From Vibrio sp. D404a (GTDB lineage Bacteria > Pseudomonadota > Gammaproteobacteria > Enterobacterales > Vibrionaceae), in assembly GCF_030248535.1 (NCBI RefSeq), contig NZ_JAHGAJ010000004.1, positions 1-64,000 of the forward strand: 64,000 bases of DNA, given 5' to 3'. Both the position numbers and the translations under genes were made by a program. This document shows positions 55,327 to 64,000 of the stretch, in pieces. The notes below the pieces were generated by a model. The model was not told where the DNA came from, searched no databases, and worked only from the letters and a program-made list of their open reading frames with translations. Each line of letters opens with the position of its first letter. The first letter of the stretch is position 1.

Positions 55327-55358
55327 GATCGTCATTCACTCATCAAGTGTGAACCTTA

Positions 55359-57080
55359 CTACTGACAACTAATCTCATCCCAGAACCAGTTTGATTGAAC
55401 TGGGCTCTCCCATACACCGGGGCCGTTTTTCGCGACAAAGCACTTACCTTGGTATGTCACCTTCTCACCGTCACTCACCTGAGTAACACCCGGCTCCCAA
55501 GTGGTAAATTCGCTTGGAACGACTAGCGGTTCAGTAACTGGTGGCTCGACTGGAGGATTCGTTACCGGAGGCTCAGTCACTGGCGGATCTACAGGTGTTG
55601 GATCGGGCTCTACAGGTGGTGTTGGTTCGCCAGCGATCAGTTTCCAAGGGCCGCCAGCGGAAGGCTCATCGCCTTGTGTCCACCACTTCGCCTCATAAGT
55701 CGCGCCGTTAAAGGTCACCTGATCGCCAGTGTTATAAACCTTATTGGCATCCCAACCATTACCACCCGGGTTCGTTCCAGGATCTACCGGTTCTAGCTTG
55801 TCGACCACACGCACTTCTGGCCAGCTCGCATGAGAGCCATAAAAGTTGGTCACACACTTCTCGTAATCACCCGGTACTAATGCAGAGTAAGCGGTTTGGA
55901 AACCAACTAACTCACACTCAAATGAAAAACCTTCTGGGCGATCGGCGTAGTATTTCCAGTTACCATCCCAGTTGGTGTAAAGCACATCGGTTGCGCCGTT
56001 AAGGTTCAAACTACCGTAAGGCGTTTGCTGCCAACAGGTATTCTGCTCATCGGCTTCAATTGGGATCTGATAATGTTCAGCTAAACCTTCCCAGTAACGA
56101 ATGCGGTTAACTGGTTGGCCTTTGTCTTTATTCTGTTCACCACACTCAATACCGCCGTTAATCACATTAATTGTGGTGCCAAACCCGTAGCCAATGCCCG
56201 CATCCAGTTCACGTTGAGATGGCGTCCAAGTACGGTCAATAACATGCAGCATCGCTGGCTTCGGCGCTTGAGGAGTTAAGAAGAACCAAATAGCTGAAGC
56301 CAAGTTCAACCATGAATCAGCAACTAAACCGGGATTATTTAAAAGAACCGTTGCATCACCATCGAACATCACCTCAGAGAAGGCGCCATAGTTAAAATGG
56401 TAAGAGAGCTGTTTAGCACCACGACCGAAGTAACCCTGCCCTGCCGCACATGGCCAGCGCGCATTTTGCCAATCATTCTGACCACAACCTGTGGTGTAAC
56501 CTTCTTGCCCTTCAGACCAGCCCATTTCGCGAACATGGACTAACGCTTGCTGCCACTCTTCGAGAGCCAATGGATTATCAGAGGTGTTGTCTATCGCGAT
56601 GTGACCGCCCGTCTCTTGAGAGAAGTGCGCAAACGCGGTGATGATGGATTTCTTACAGATGGCATCAGAGTCACGGCCATCAGTGTACTCTCCACAGAAT
56701 GCAGGGAATTTGCCAATCGCACGTAGGAAACGTGTGTAAGTGTATTCTGGTGCAGCCATCTGAGTAAGGAAATCCCATTCAGATTGAGGGAATACACGCT
56801 CAACCCGCTTTACGTTTTCAGGGTTGGAAGGTGAACCGGGCTCTATCGCTTCGACAATCGTATTGGAGCGAGTTTGCAGTGCCTGCGACCAAATCGCATA
56901 CATAGGATCCGAGGCCTTAGATTGCTCAACAGCGGCAAGATCGGCTCTCGAAACAAGATAGCCTGTTGGGTTCTGCGGATCAGGTTGGATATTCATCGTT
57001 GGTTGACTGTTGGTCGCCGCATGGCTTCCGCCAACAAAAAGCGCACTCAAAACAAGCGCTATTGGTTTCACGTTTAACAT
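55359..57080 (-). CDS. Secreted GH19 chitinase with chitin-binding modules
   Basis: A 573-residue enzyme that cleaves chitin outside the cell. Order: signal peptide (about 1-21), a family 19 catalytic domain with the catalytic Glu in HFSQETGGH (about 155) and [17 protein letters not shown] (about 215-232), a CBM5/12-type module ([25 protein letters not shown] pattern, about 435-475), a proline/threonine linker with repeats such as [12 protein letters not shown], and a C-terminal second CBM-like unit ([14 protein letters not shown]). The start at 57080 is chosen for its signal peptide; the frame opens 45 bases earlier. Confidence 0.93.
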   Translation of the reverse strand: MLNVKPIALVLSALFVGGSHAATNSQPTMNIQPDPQNPTGYLVSRADLAAVEQSKASDPMYAIWSQALQTRSNTIVEAIEPGSPSNPENVKRVERVFPQSEWDFLTQMAAPEYTYTRFLRAIGKFPAFCGEYTDGRDSDAICKKSIITAFAHFSQETGGHIAIDNTSDNPLALEEWQQALVHVREMGWSEGQEGYTTGCGQNDWQNARWPCAAGQGYFGRGAKQLSYHFNYGAFSEVMFDGDATVLLNNPGLVADSWLNLASAIWFFLTPQAPKPAMLHVIDRTWTPSQRELDAGIGYGFGTTINVINGGIECGEQNKDKGQPVNRIRYWEGLAEHYQIPIEADEQNTCWQQTPYGSLNLNGATDVLYTNWDGNWKYYADRPEGFSFECELVGFQTAYSALVPGDYEKCVTNFYGSHASWPEVRVVDKLEPVDPGTNPGGNGWDANKVYNTGDQVTFNGATYEAKWWTQGDEPSAGGPWKLIAGEPTPPVEPDPTPVDPPVTEPPVTNPPVEPPVTEPLVVPSEFTTWEPGVTQVSDGEKVTYQGKCFVAKNGPGVWESPVQSNWFWDEISCQ

Positions 57081-57239
57081 AGTTTGTTCTCTTATAAGTA
57101 ACGTCGATAAGAGAGTATGTGGCACGATGAAAAGGCTCTAGTGCCGAACGGTTAAATCGAAAAGAAGTGCGAGTCGCTTACTAGTAATTTATAAATGACT
57201 TCATCTTGTCTCAGTCATTGTGGCGATTGGCTCCAAAAA

Positions 57240-57275
57240 AAAACAAAAAGCCCCGAACAGAGTTCGAGGCTTCTA
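57240..57275 (-). terminator. Terminator after guaA
   Basis: On the minus strand AGCCTCGAAC pairs with GTTCGGGGCT with one mismatch and is followed by a long T-run. Confidence 0.88.
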
Positions 57276-57318
57276 GAATCTAAGACAAATTTGTCTCGAT
57301 TACATCAACAGAGAGAGA

Positions 57319-58872
57319 TTATTCCCACTCGATTGTTGCTGGTGGCTTACCAGAAATGTCGTAAACAACACGTGAAATGCCGTCAACTTCGTTGATAATA
57401 CGGTTAGAAACCTTACCTAGGAAGTCGTATGGTAGATGTGCCCAGTGAGCAGTCATGAAGTCGATTGTTTCTACAGCACGTAGAGACACAACCCAATCGT
57501 ACTTACGGCCATCGCCCATTACACCAACAGAACGTACTGGTAGGAATACCGTGAACGCTTGAGATACTTTGTGGTATAGGTCAGCAGCATGAAGCTCTTC
57601 AATGAAAATAGCATCTGCGCGACGTAGCAAGTCACAGTACTCTTTCTTGATTTCGCCAAGAACACGAACACCTAGACCTGGGCCTGGGAATGGGTGGCGG
57701 TAAAGCATGTTGTATGGAAGACCAAGCTCTAGACCGATCTTACGTACTTCATCTTTAAACAGCTCACGTAGAGGCTCAACAAGGCCCATTTCCATATCGT
57801 CTGGAAGACCACCAACGTTGTGGTGAGACTTGATAACGTGCGCTTTACCAGTCTTAGATGCCGCAGACTCAATTACGTCTGGGTAGATAGTACCCTGAGC
57901 TAGCCACTTAGCATTTTTCAGTTTCTTAGACTCTTCGTCGAAGATATCAACGAATACGTGACCGATGATCTTACGCTTAGCTTCAGGATCGTTCTCGCCT
58001 TTAAGCGCTTCTAGGAAACGGTCTTCAGCGTTTACGTGGATGATGTTTAGACCAAACTTGTTGCCGAACATATCCATAACTTGCTCTGCTTCGTTCAGAC
58101 GAAGTAGGCCGTTATCTACGAATACACACGTTAGTTTGTCGCCGATAGCGCGGTGCGCAAGCATCGCAACGACTGATGAATCAACACCACCAGATAGACC
58201 AAGGATAACTTCGTCGTCACCTACTTGTTCTTTAATGCGTGCAACTGCATCTTCAATGATTGAAGCAGAAGTCCAAAGGCCTTCACAACCACATACATTA
58301 AGAACGAAGTTTTCTAGCATTTTCATGCCGTTCTTAGTGTGCGTTACTTCTGGGTGGAATTGAACGCCGTAGTATTTCTTCTCTTCGTTCGCCATTGCTG
58401 CGTAAGGACAAGTGTCTGTTTCACCTGTTTTAACGAAGTCAGCTGGGATTTCTACTACTTTGTCACCGTGGCTCATCCAAACATCTTGAGATGCTTCTAG
58501 ATCAGCAAACAGTGCAGATTCACCTGTTACTTGTACTGCTGCGTAGCCGAACTCACGCTCAGTAGACGTTGCTACTTTACCGCCAAGTTGCTCAGCCATA
58601 GTTTGCATGCCGTAGCAGATACCGAATACAGGAACACCTGAATCAAATACATATTGAGGTGCACGTGGAGAGTTCTCTTCCGTTACACTTTCAGGGCCAC
58701 CAGAAAGGATGATGCCGTCTGGGTTGAATTCACGAATATCCGCTTCTTCTACGTCCCAGCTCCAAAGTTCACAGTAAACACCGATTTCACGAATACGACG
58801 AGCAACTAGCTGCGTGTATTGAGAGCCGAAATCTAGAATTAGAATACGTTGGTCATGAATATTTTTAGTCAT
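57319..58872 (-). CDS. guaA: GMP synthase (glutamine-hydrolysing)
   Basis: Converts XMP to GMP using glutamine and ATP. The 517-residue protein has the class I glutaminase Cys in FGICYGMQ (about 86), the HPEV catalytic His, the PP-loop LSGGVDSSV (about 235) and the C-terminal [20 protein letters not shown] dimerisation part. A PurR-like box lies 75-90 bases upstream, in the space after guaB. Confidence 0.98.
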   Translation of the reverse strand: MTKNIHDQRILILDFGSQYTQLVARRIREIGVYCELWSWDVEEADIREFNPDGIILSGGPESVTEENSPRAPQYVFDSGVPVFGICYGMQTMAEQLGGKVATSTEREFGYAAVQVTGESALFADLEASQDVWMSHGDKVVEIPADFVKTGETDTCPYAAMANEEKKYYGVQFHPEVTHTKNGMKMLENFVLNVCGCEGLWTSASIIEDAVARIKEQVGDDEVILGLSGGVDSSVVAMLAHRAIGDKLTCVFVDNGLLRLNEAEQVMDMFGNKFGLNIIHVNAEDRFLEALKGENDPEAKRKIIGHVFVDIFDEESKKLKNAKWLAQGTIYPDVIESAASKTGKAHVIKSHHNVGGLPDDMEMGLVEPLRELFKDEVRKIGLELGLPYNMLYRHPFPGPGLGVRVLGEIKKEYCDLLRRADAIFIEELHAADLYHKVSQAFTVFLPVRSVGVMGDGRKYDWVVSLRAVETIDFMTAHWAHLPYDFLGKVSNRIINEVDGISRVVYDISGKPPATIEWE

Positions 58873-58946
58873 TGTAAGCAGTCTTATTGGCTATGTGATG
58901 AAACGGAGGCGAGTTTACTCACCTCTCATTAACTCTTCAAGAAATA

Positions 58947-58962
58947 AAGCAAACGTTTTCGT
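58947..58962. promoter_or_regulatory. PurR-like operator between guaB and guaA
   Basis: AAGCAAACGTTTTCGT fits the PurR consensus A-N-G-C-A-A-A-C-G-T-T-T-N-C-G-T with one base off. It lies upstream of guaA and downstream of the guaB stop, so guaA may have its own purine-controlled promoter. Confidence 0.75.
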
Positions 58963-59071
58963 CAATTTTCTCTTACTCAATGTTTAATCACTATATAGAT
59001 AGAGAAAAAACAGAGCTAGATAAAACAGTGTGCCTCTAATGGGCACACTATAAAACGCTTAAAGGAGGCGA

Positions 59072-60535
59072 TTAACCTAGACGGTAGTTAGGCGCTTCTT
59101 TAGTAATTTGAACGTCGTGTACGTGAGACTCTTTCATGCCTGCACCAGAGATACGAACAAACTCTGCTTTAGTACGCATATCTTCTACTGTTGCTGAACC
59201 TGTTAGGCCCATGCTTGAGCGAAGACCACCCATTTGTTGGTGAACGATCTCTTTTAGGCGACCTTTGTATGCGATACGACCTTCGATACCTTCTGGTACC
59301 AGTTTGTCTGCTGCGTTGTCAGACTGGAAGTAACGGTCAGAAGAACCTTGAGACATTGCGCCAAGAGAACCCATACCACGGTAAGACTTGTAAGAACGAC
59401 CGTTGTAAAGGATAACCTCGCCCGGTGCTTCTTCAGTACCAGCGAACATAGAACCAACCATCACACAAGATGCGCCAGCTACGATTGCTTTACAGATGTC
59501 ACCAGAGAAACGGATACCGCCATCAGCGATAACTGGGATGCCGTATTCGTTAGCAACTTCTGCTGCGTCTGCGATTGCTGTTACTTGAGGAACACCAACA
59601 CCAGTAACGATACGAGTTGTACAGATAGAACCAGGGCCGATACCTACTTTAACTGCGCTTACGCCAGCTTCGATAAGTGCACGAGCACCTGCACCCGTTG
59701 CAACGTTACCACCAATGATCTCTAGATCTGGGTAAGCTGCGCGAGTTTCGCGGATACGGTTTAGGACACCTTCAGAGTGACCGTGAGAAGAGTCGATAAG
59801 TAGAACGTCTACACCAGCTTCAACAAGAGCAGCAACGCGCTCTTCGTTACCAGCGCCAGCGCCAACAGCGGCACCAACACGTAGACTGCCGCGCTCATCT
59901 TTACATGCGTTTGGCTTACGTTCTGCTTTATGGAAATCTTTTGCTGTGATCATACCGGTTAGTTGGAACTCATCGTTCACTACCAGTACTTTCTCAACGC
60001 GTGCTTCGTGCATTTTCTCTTGCACTTCTTCACGTGTTGCACCTTCTTTAACTGAAGCTAGACGCGACTTAGGCGTCATCACTACGTCTACTTTCTTAGA
60101 CAAGTCTGTTACGAAGCGAACGTCACGACCAGTAATGATACCAACCAGTTCGTTTGTTTCAGTAACAACTGGGAAACCAGCAAAGCCGTGCTTCTCAGTT
60201 AGAGCGACAACGTCAGCGATTGTTGCATCAGGACTTACTGTTACAGGGTGAGAAACCACACCTGCTTCGTAGATTTTAACCTGACGAACCATCTCAGCTT
60301 GTTGCTCGATAGACATGTTCTTGTGGATAAAGCCAATGCCACCTTCTTGCGCGAGTGCGATAGCCAGACGAGCTTCCGTCACGGTATCCATCGACGCAGA
60401 AATCATAGGGATGTTCAGTGAAATGTTTTTAGTCAGCTGAGTGCGAAGATCAGCTGTGTTTGGGAGAACAGTGGAGTGTGCTGGCACAAGTAGTACGTCA
60501 TCGAATGTCAGCGCTTCTTTGGCAATTCTTAGCAT
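59072..60535 (-). CDS. guaB: IMP dehydrogenase
   Basis: Oxidises IMP to XMP, the branch step to GMP. The 487-residue protein has two CBS domains (about 93-205) inside a TIM barrel, the catalytic Cys loop GPGSICTTR (about 300-308) and the flap RGMGSLGAM. The ATG at 60535 begins MLRIAKEAL, the usual start; the frame opens 57 bases earlier. A 199-base gap separates it from guaA. Confidence 0.98.
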   Translation of the reverse strand: MLRIAKEALTFDDVLLVPAHSTVLPNTADLRTQLTKNISLNIPMISASMDTVTEARLAIALAQEGGIGFIHKNMSIEQQAEMVRQVKIYEAGVVSHPVTVSPDATIADVVALTEKHGFAGFPVVTETNELVGIITGRDVRFVTDLSKKVDVVMTPKSRLASVKEGATREEVQEKMHEARVEKVLVVNDEFQLTGMITAKDFHKAERKPNACKDERGSLRVGAAVGAGAGNEERVAALVEAGVDVLLIDSSHGHSEGVLNRIRETRAAYPDLEIIGGNVATGAGARALIEAGVSAVKVGIGPGSICTTRIVTGVGVPQVTAIADAAEVANEYGIPVIADGGIRFSGDICKAIVAGASCVMVGSMFAGTEEAPGEVILYNGRSYKSYRGMGSLGAMSQGSSDRYFQSDNAADKLVPEGIEGRIAYKGRLKEIVHQQMGGLRSSMGLTGSATVEDMRTKAEFVRISGAGMKESHVHDVQITKEAPNYRLG

Positions 60536-60773
60536 TTGCAATATCTCACAATTGAGGGGTAGAAAGAAAAATCCCGCTTCATCGTTTCGCATAATGAGGC
60601 TCTTAGGATTAGATATTGCGGAGGGATTATACGCACGGGGAAATCGCTTGGCTACACATTTTTGTATTTTTTATTTGCATTTACCCCCTTGATATGTATT
60701 ATATTGCCGCTATCTTCCATACTCACGCCCTGTGAGATACGACATAAGACCGTCCTACAAAGATAGTGCCTCT

Positions 60774-62114
60774 ATGACCAATCCAAACATCTTTACTGTT
60801 TCTCGCCTCAATGCAGAGGTTCGACTTCTTCTTGAAAATGAAATGGGTATTGTCTGGCTCGTCGGAGAGATCTCCAATTTCTCAGCGCCTGTCTCTGGTC
60901 ACTGGTACCTCACCCTTAAAGACTCTCGTGCTCAGGTGAAATGTGCCATGTTCCGCGGCAACAACCGCCGAGTGACATTTAAGCCTCAAAACGGTAATCA
61001 AGTATTAGTCAAAGCCCGCCTCTCTCTCTATGAGCCACGCGGTGACTATCAACTGATCATCGAAAGCATGCAGCCAGAGGGCGATGGTCGGCTTCAGCAA
61101 GAGTTTGAAAAACTCAAAATGAACCTTGCTGCAGAAGGTCTGTTTGCTCAATCAAATAAGCAACCTCTGCCAGAACACCCTAAGCGTGTTGGTGTCATCA
61201 CATCAAAAACGGGTGCCGCTCTCTACGATATCTTGGACGTACTAAAGCGTCGTGATCCATCTTTGCCTGTTGTGGTTTACCCAACCATGGTTCAAGGCGA
61301 AGAAGCAGCGATTCAGATTGCTCAAGCAATTGGACGCGCCAATGAGCGTAATGAGTGTGACGTGTTAATTGTGGGCCGTGGCGGCGGTTCACTGGAAGAC
61401 CTATGGTGCTTTAACAACGAGATCGTTGCGCGCACCATTGCCGCAAGCCAGATTCCAATCATCAGTGCCGTCGGCCACGAGGTGGATGTTACAATTGCTG
61501 ACTTTGTTGCTGATATGCGCGCCCCTACTCCATCAGCGGCGGCTGAATTAGTGAGCCGTGATAACAGTCATAAAGAACAAGCTTTTTCTGCGAAGCGTGC
61601 ACGCTTAGTCAGCGCGATTCGTCACCTATTAATGAAACAAGCACAATCGACACATGCGCTTAAGTTCCGCTTAGAGAAACAGCATCCAAGCTACCAGTTA
61701 CAAAAACAGAGTCAGCAACTGGATGATCTAGACATGCGTCTGCGTCGTGGTATGGCTCAATACCTAAAGCAGCATGCACAGCGTGTCGAGCGTAAGCAGC
61801 ATCAACTTCAATTGAACTCGCCTGTTAAGCGTTTGGGCGAACAAAAACTGCATCTGCAACGTTCAGAGCAAAAGCTATTGGATGCGATGGATAAGACATT
61901 GCTAACCACTCGCCACCAGCTCACAATGGCCGCAGAGAAGCTAGAAACAGTAAGCCCACTCGCGACGCTTAAGCGTGGCTACAGCATCACTCATTCAGCC
62001 TCTAAACAGACGGTCTCTTCAATTGAAGATGTGAATGTTGGTGAAGTTATCAAAACGCAAGTTGAAGATGGCGTGATTGAATCTCAAGTCACCCAAAAGA
62101 TTGCAAAAGCATAA
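60774..62114 (+). CDS. xseA: Exodeoxyribonuclease VII large subunit
   Basis: Single-strand DNA exonuclease subunit. The 446-residue protein has an N-terminal OB-fold (NIFTVSRLNAEVRLLLE, GHWYLTLKDSRAQVKCAMF), the catalytic core GRGGGSLEDLWCFN and SAVGHEVDVTIADFVAD, and a long helical C-terminal region. ATG 60774 fits the family start MTNPN; the frame opens 42 bases earlier. Divergent from guaB. Confidence 0.97.
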   Translation: MTNPNIFTVSRLNAEVRLLLENEMGIVWLVGEISNFSAPVSGHWYLTLKDSRAQVKCAMFRGNNRRVTFKPQNGNQVLVKARLSLYEPRGDYQLIIESMQPEGDGRLQQEFEKLKMNLAAEGLFAQSNKQPLPEHPKRVGVITSKTGAALYDILDVLKRRDPSLPVVVYPTMVQGEEAAIQIAQAIGRANERNECDVLIVGRGGGSLEDLWCFNNEIVARTIAASQIPIISAVGHEVDVTIADFVADMRAPTPSAAAELVSRDNSHKEQAFSAKRARLVSAIRHLLMKQAQSTHALKFRLEKQHPSYQLQKQSQQLDDLDMRLRRGMAQYLKQHAQRVERKQHQLQLNSPVKRLGEQKLHLQRSEQKLLDAMDKTLLTTRHQLTMAAEKLETVSPLATLKRGYSITHSASKQTVSSIEDVNVGEVIKTQVEDGVIESQVTQKIAKA

Positions 62115-62137
62115 GCGCCTAAGCAGCGTTAAACTAG

Positions 62138-62166
62138 AAAGCCCTATCAGATTTGATAGGGCTTTT
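62138..62166 (+). terminator. Terminator after xseA
   Basis: AAAGCCCTATC pairs with GATAGGGCTTTT around a six-base loop. Confidence 0.9.
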
Positions 62167-62200
62167 GCTTATGGGGGGAATTATCAGAAGCTGCGAATGA

Positions 62201-62839
62201 CTAGCTTGCCTTCTCTGGATCTTTAAGAGTAAGCATACCTTCAGTCACGATAAAGTCGATGATGGTATCTAGGCCTTTGCTCTCTTTAAGGTTGGTAAAC
62301 ACAAACGGCTTGGTTGGACGCATACGTTGCGTATCTTGTTCCATCACTTCTAGCGACGCGCCAACATAAGGTGCCAAATCAATCTTGTTAATCACCAGCA
62401 GATCCGAGCGAGTAATACCCGGGCCACCTTTACGTGGGATCTTTTCCCCTTCCGCTACATCAATTACATAGATAGTCAGGTCAGCAAGCTCTGGGCTGAA
62501 CGTCGCACTCAGGTTATCACCGCCACTTTCAACAAACACCACATCTAGGTTTTTGTGCAGCTTAGCCAGCTCTTCAACGGCTGCGAGGTTCATCGACGCA
62601 TCTTCACGAATCGCAGTGTGTGGGCAGCCGCCCGTCTCAACACCGATGATGCGATCCGGCTCTAGTGCTTCGGCGCGAGTTAGGATCTTTGCATCTTCCT
62701 GTGTATAAATATCGTTAGTAACGACCGCGATATTCAGCTTGTCACGAATCGCCTTACACAGCACCTCAAGCAGTGCCGTTTTACCAGAGCCTACCGGGCC
62801 GCCAATACCAATTCGAAGCGGTTGCTTATAACTTTCCAT
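62201..62839 (-). CDS. ureG: Urease accessory GTPase UreG
   Basis: GTPase that delivers nickel to urease. The 212-residue protein has the P-loop [12 protein letters not shown] (about 14-25), the metal-binding [11 protein letters not shown] and the switch-type [11 protein letters not shown], all typical of UreG. It is 38 bases downstream of ureF in an accessory gene cluster; urease structural genes lie outside the window. Confidence 0.98.
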   Translation of the reverse strand: MESYKQPLRIGIGGPVGSGKTALLEVLCKAIRDKLNIAVVTNDIYTQEDAKILTRAEALEPDRIIGVETGGCPHTAIREDASMNLAAVEELAKLHKNLDVVFVESGGDNLSATFSPELADLTIYVIDVAEGEKIPRKGGPGITRSDLLVINKIDLAPYVGASLEVMEQDTQRMRPTKPFVFTNLKESKGLDTIIDFIVTEGMLTLKDPEKAS

Positions 62840-62877
62840 AGTCTTATTCCTTATATTCTTTCCACTACATCGTTGCG

Positions 62878-63558
62878 CTATGAACGAAATAGCCTTGTGT
62901 ATTGTGTTTCATGCAGTGAGCTGGCTATCGACAACGAGGGCGTGAAACTGCCAATCATCCACTCTTCGATCTTACCTGCCTGTTTGATAACCTCTGGGAA
63001 TCGTTCTGTGACATTCAGTAACGCAAGCTGACCATCGGTTTGACCAAGTGGCACTAGCTTCACGCCTGCAGTGACCAAATTCTCTAACCAGCTCCACAGG
63101 TAGCCTTGCTTCAAATCCTCTAAACTGATTTTCCAATGCCTTGCTGCTATGCAGAATCCCAACAGTTGATTGGGGTGCGATTGGATTGAATCCATGACAG
63201 AGACATCAATCTCCAATCGCTTAAGCAAAGTAAACAGAGCCAACCCACGCTGCTTTTCCTCCGCACGCAGTTCGCTGGTTTCACGGCTTGCGTACAAAAA
63301 ATTACACCAGTACTCAATCTGATCGAGCTCGCCTTGTTCTAGTGCCAGATAGAGTCGATCGATAATTGGCAGCTCTAGGGTGGCGACGCTTGAGTTCGCC
63401 ATGTAATTCAGCCACTGCTCCATCGTACCGCGATTGGTCACCCACCCCGCTTCCACGGCATATTCCAGCCCTTGAGAGTAGGTGAAGCCACCGATTGGTA
63501 ATGAAGGGCTAATTAATTGAAATAGGCGATAGCTCGCGACATTTGCTGTTGCTTGCAT
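62878..63558 (-). CDS. ureF: Urease accessory protein UreF
   Basis: Helical chaperone that couples UreG to apo-urease. The 226-residue protein has family segments [18 protein letters not shown] and VEAGWV near the N-terminus and [17 protein letters not shown] with a [12 protein letters not shown] tail. Located between the UreJ-like gene and ureG, all on the minus strand. Confidence 0.97.
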   Translation of the reverse strand: MQATANVASYRLFQLISPSLPIGGFTYSQGLEYAVEAGWVTNRGTMEQWLNYMANSSVATLELPIIDRLYLALEQGELDQIEYWCNFLYASRETSELRAEEKQRGLALFTLLKRLEIDVSVMDSIQSHPNQLLGFCIAARHWKISLEDLKQGYLWSWLENLVTAGVKLVPLGQTDGQLALLNVTERFPEVIKQAGKIEEWMIGSFTPSLSIASSLHETQYTRLFRS

Positions 63559-63579
63559 GCTTATCTCCCTAAGGGCTAT

Positions 63580-64000
63580 TTAGGCCGCCATTAAAAACAG
63601 CGCACTTAGCGAAGCCACACCCAGTGATGCCCATTTTGAATACAGCGCCTTACCGGCAACATAGCCAACGCCCATCAACCCTAAAGCACTTACCCCCATG
63701 CCTGCCGCGAACTGTGCAAGACCAGACGCAGCTTCAACGCCGTGAGCGTAACCATGGAAGAACAGGAAACCGATAGAAACCGCCAGTACGCTGTTGACCT
63801 TAGTTGTAGAAGGTGAAAACACATGCCACAAGCACAGGCTTACAACAAACAGAGAAGCGATGATCGCAGGCTCAACCACGACAGAGAAGCCCATTGCTTG
63901 ACCAACTAATAGTCCCGCCATCAGAGAAACAAGACCGCCACCGACTAGAGCGGATTTAATCTTGTTAGAATAAGAGAGCGCACCAATCAACATGCCAAAT
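63580..64000 (-). CDS. ureJ: HupE/UreJ family metal transporter, 5' end beyond the window
   Basis: A hydrophobic protein with the HupE/UreJ features: VVEPAIIASL and FLFFHGYAHGVEA, which contain His and Glu of the presumed nickel path. HupE-type proteins are about 190 residues and start with a signal-like stretch, missing here; the open frame reads to the right edge, so the visible part lacks the N-terminus. It precedes ureF by 21 bases in the urease accessory cluster. Confidence 0.9.
   Translation of the reverse strand, partial: FGMLIGALSYSNKIKSALVGGGLVSLMAGLLVGQAMGFSVVVEPAIIASLFVVSLCLWHVFSPSTTKVNSVLAVSIGFLFFHGYAHGVEAASGLAQFAAGMGVSALGLMGVGYVAGKALYSKWASLGVASLSALFLMAA

Overview
The window looks like chromosome 1 of a marine Vibrio, probably of the Splendidus type. 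The genus call rests on the conserved order dnaK ... grpE-nadK-recN-bamE-rnfH/ratA-smpB-ssrA, the tmRNA tag ANDENYALAA, the guaB-guaA-xseA block and the typical DUF2787/AlpA island genes. The species-level guess is inference from gene content (PL7 alginate lyase, GH19 chitinase, urease genes) and was not tested by any search.

Layout. (1) 1-11.4 kb is core: dnaK and grpE, each with a recognisable sigma-32 promoter and separated by a secreted alginate lyase and a dicarboxylate/amino-acid symporter. Then come nadK, recN behind three LexA-type boxes, bamE, the ratA-rnfH pair, smpB and ssrA. (2) About 11.35-37.1 kb is a genomic island integrated at the 3' end of ssrA, the same locus that holds the TCP island VPI-1 in V. 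cholerae. It carries a P4-type tyrosine integrase, matching 19-bp arm-type repeats at both ends, and a five-gene candidate defence operon on the minus strand: DUF499 ATPase, a small partner protein, a DUF1156 DNA methyltransferase, a DUF262/DUF1524 nuclease-like protein and a PLD-SNF2 helicase. A small HTH gene precedes the operon. The rest of the island holds AlpA-type regulators, a Gp2-like/Dam fusion, a RadC-like JAB protein, two DUF2787 paralogues, a WYL-type regulator, several unknown envelope proteins, a second Gp2-like protein, a divergent winged-helix/coiled-coil pair around a palindrome, and a HipB-like repressor behind three evenly spaced operators. Two island genes are interrupted by single in-frame stop codons (TAG and TGA). 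(3) 37.2-64 kb is core and ordinary accessory chromosome: a four-repeat retropepsin-like periplasmic protein, a copper chaperone, an OmpR-type two-component pair, two thiol peroxidases, cysteine synthase, a methyltransferase-HNH plus DUF429 pair, plsC, a beta-CASP hydrolase, a mannitol-type PTS EIIC lacking its B and A domains with an MltR-like regulator, an alanine symporter, an acetate transporter, a GH19 chitinase, guaB/guaA with a PurR-like box, xseA, and urease accessory genes running off the right edge.

How the genes work together. The left core block serves protein folding and ribosome rescue (DnaK/GrpE, SmpB/tmRNA), NAD phosphorylation and DNA repair. The island block appears to combine mobility functions with phage defence: in the five-gene operon a modification enzyme, an ATPase, a helicase and nuclease-like domains are co-transcribed with overlaps or very short gaps. 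The right block handles nutrient scavenging (chitin, mannitol-type sugar, alanine, acetate, urea), copper and peroxide handling, and GMP synthesis.
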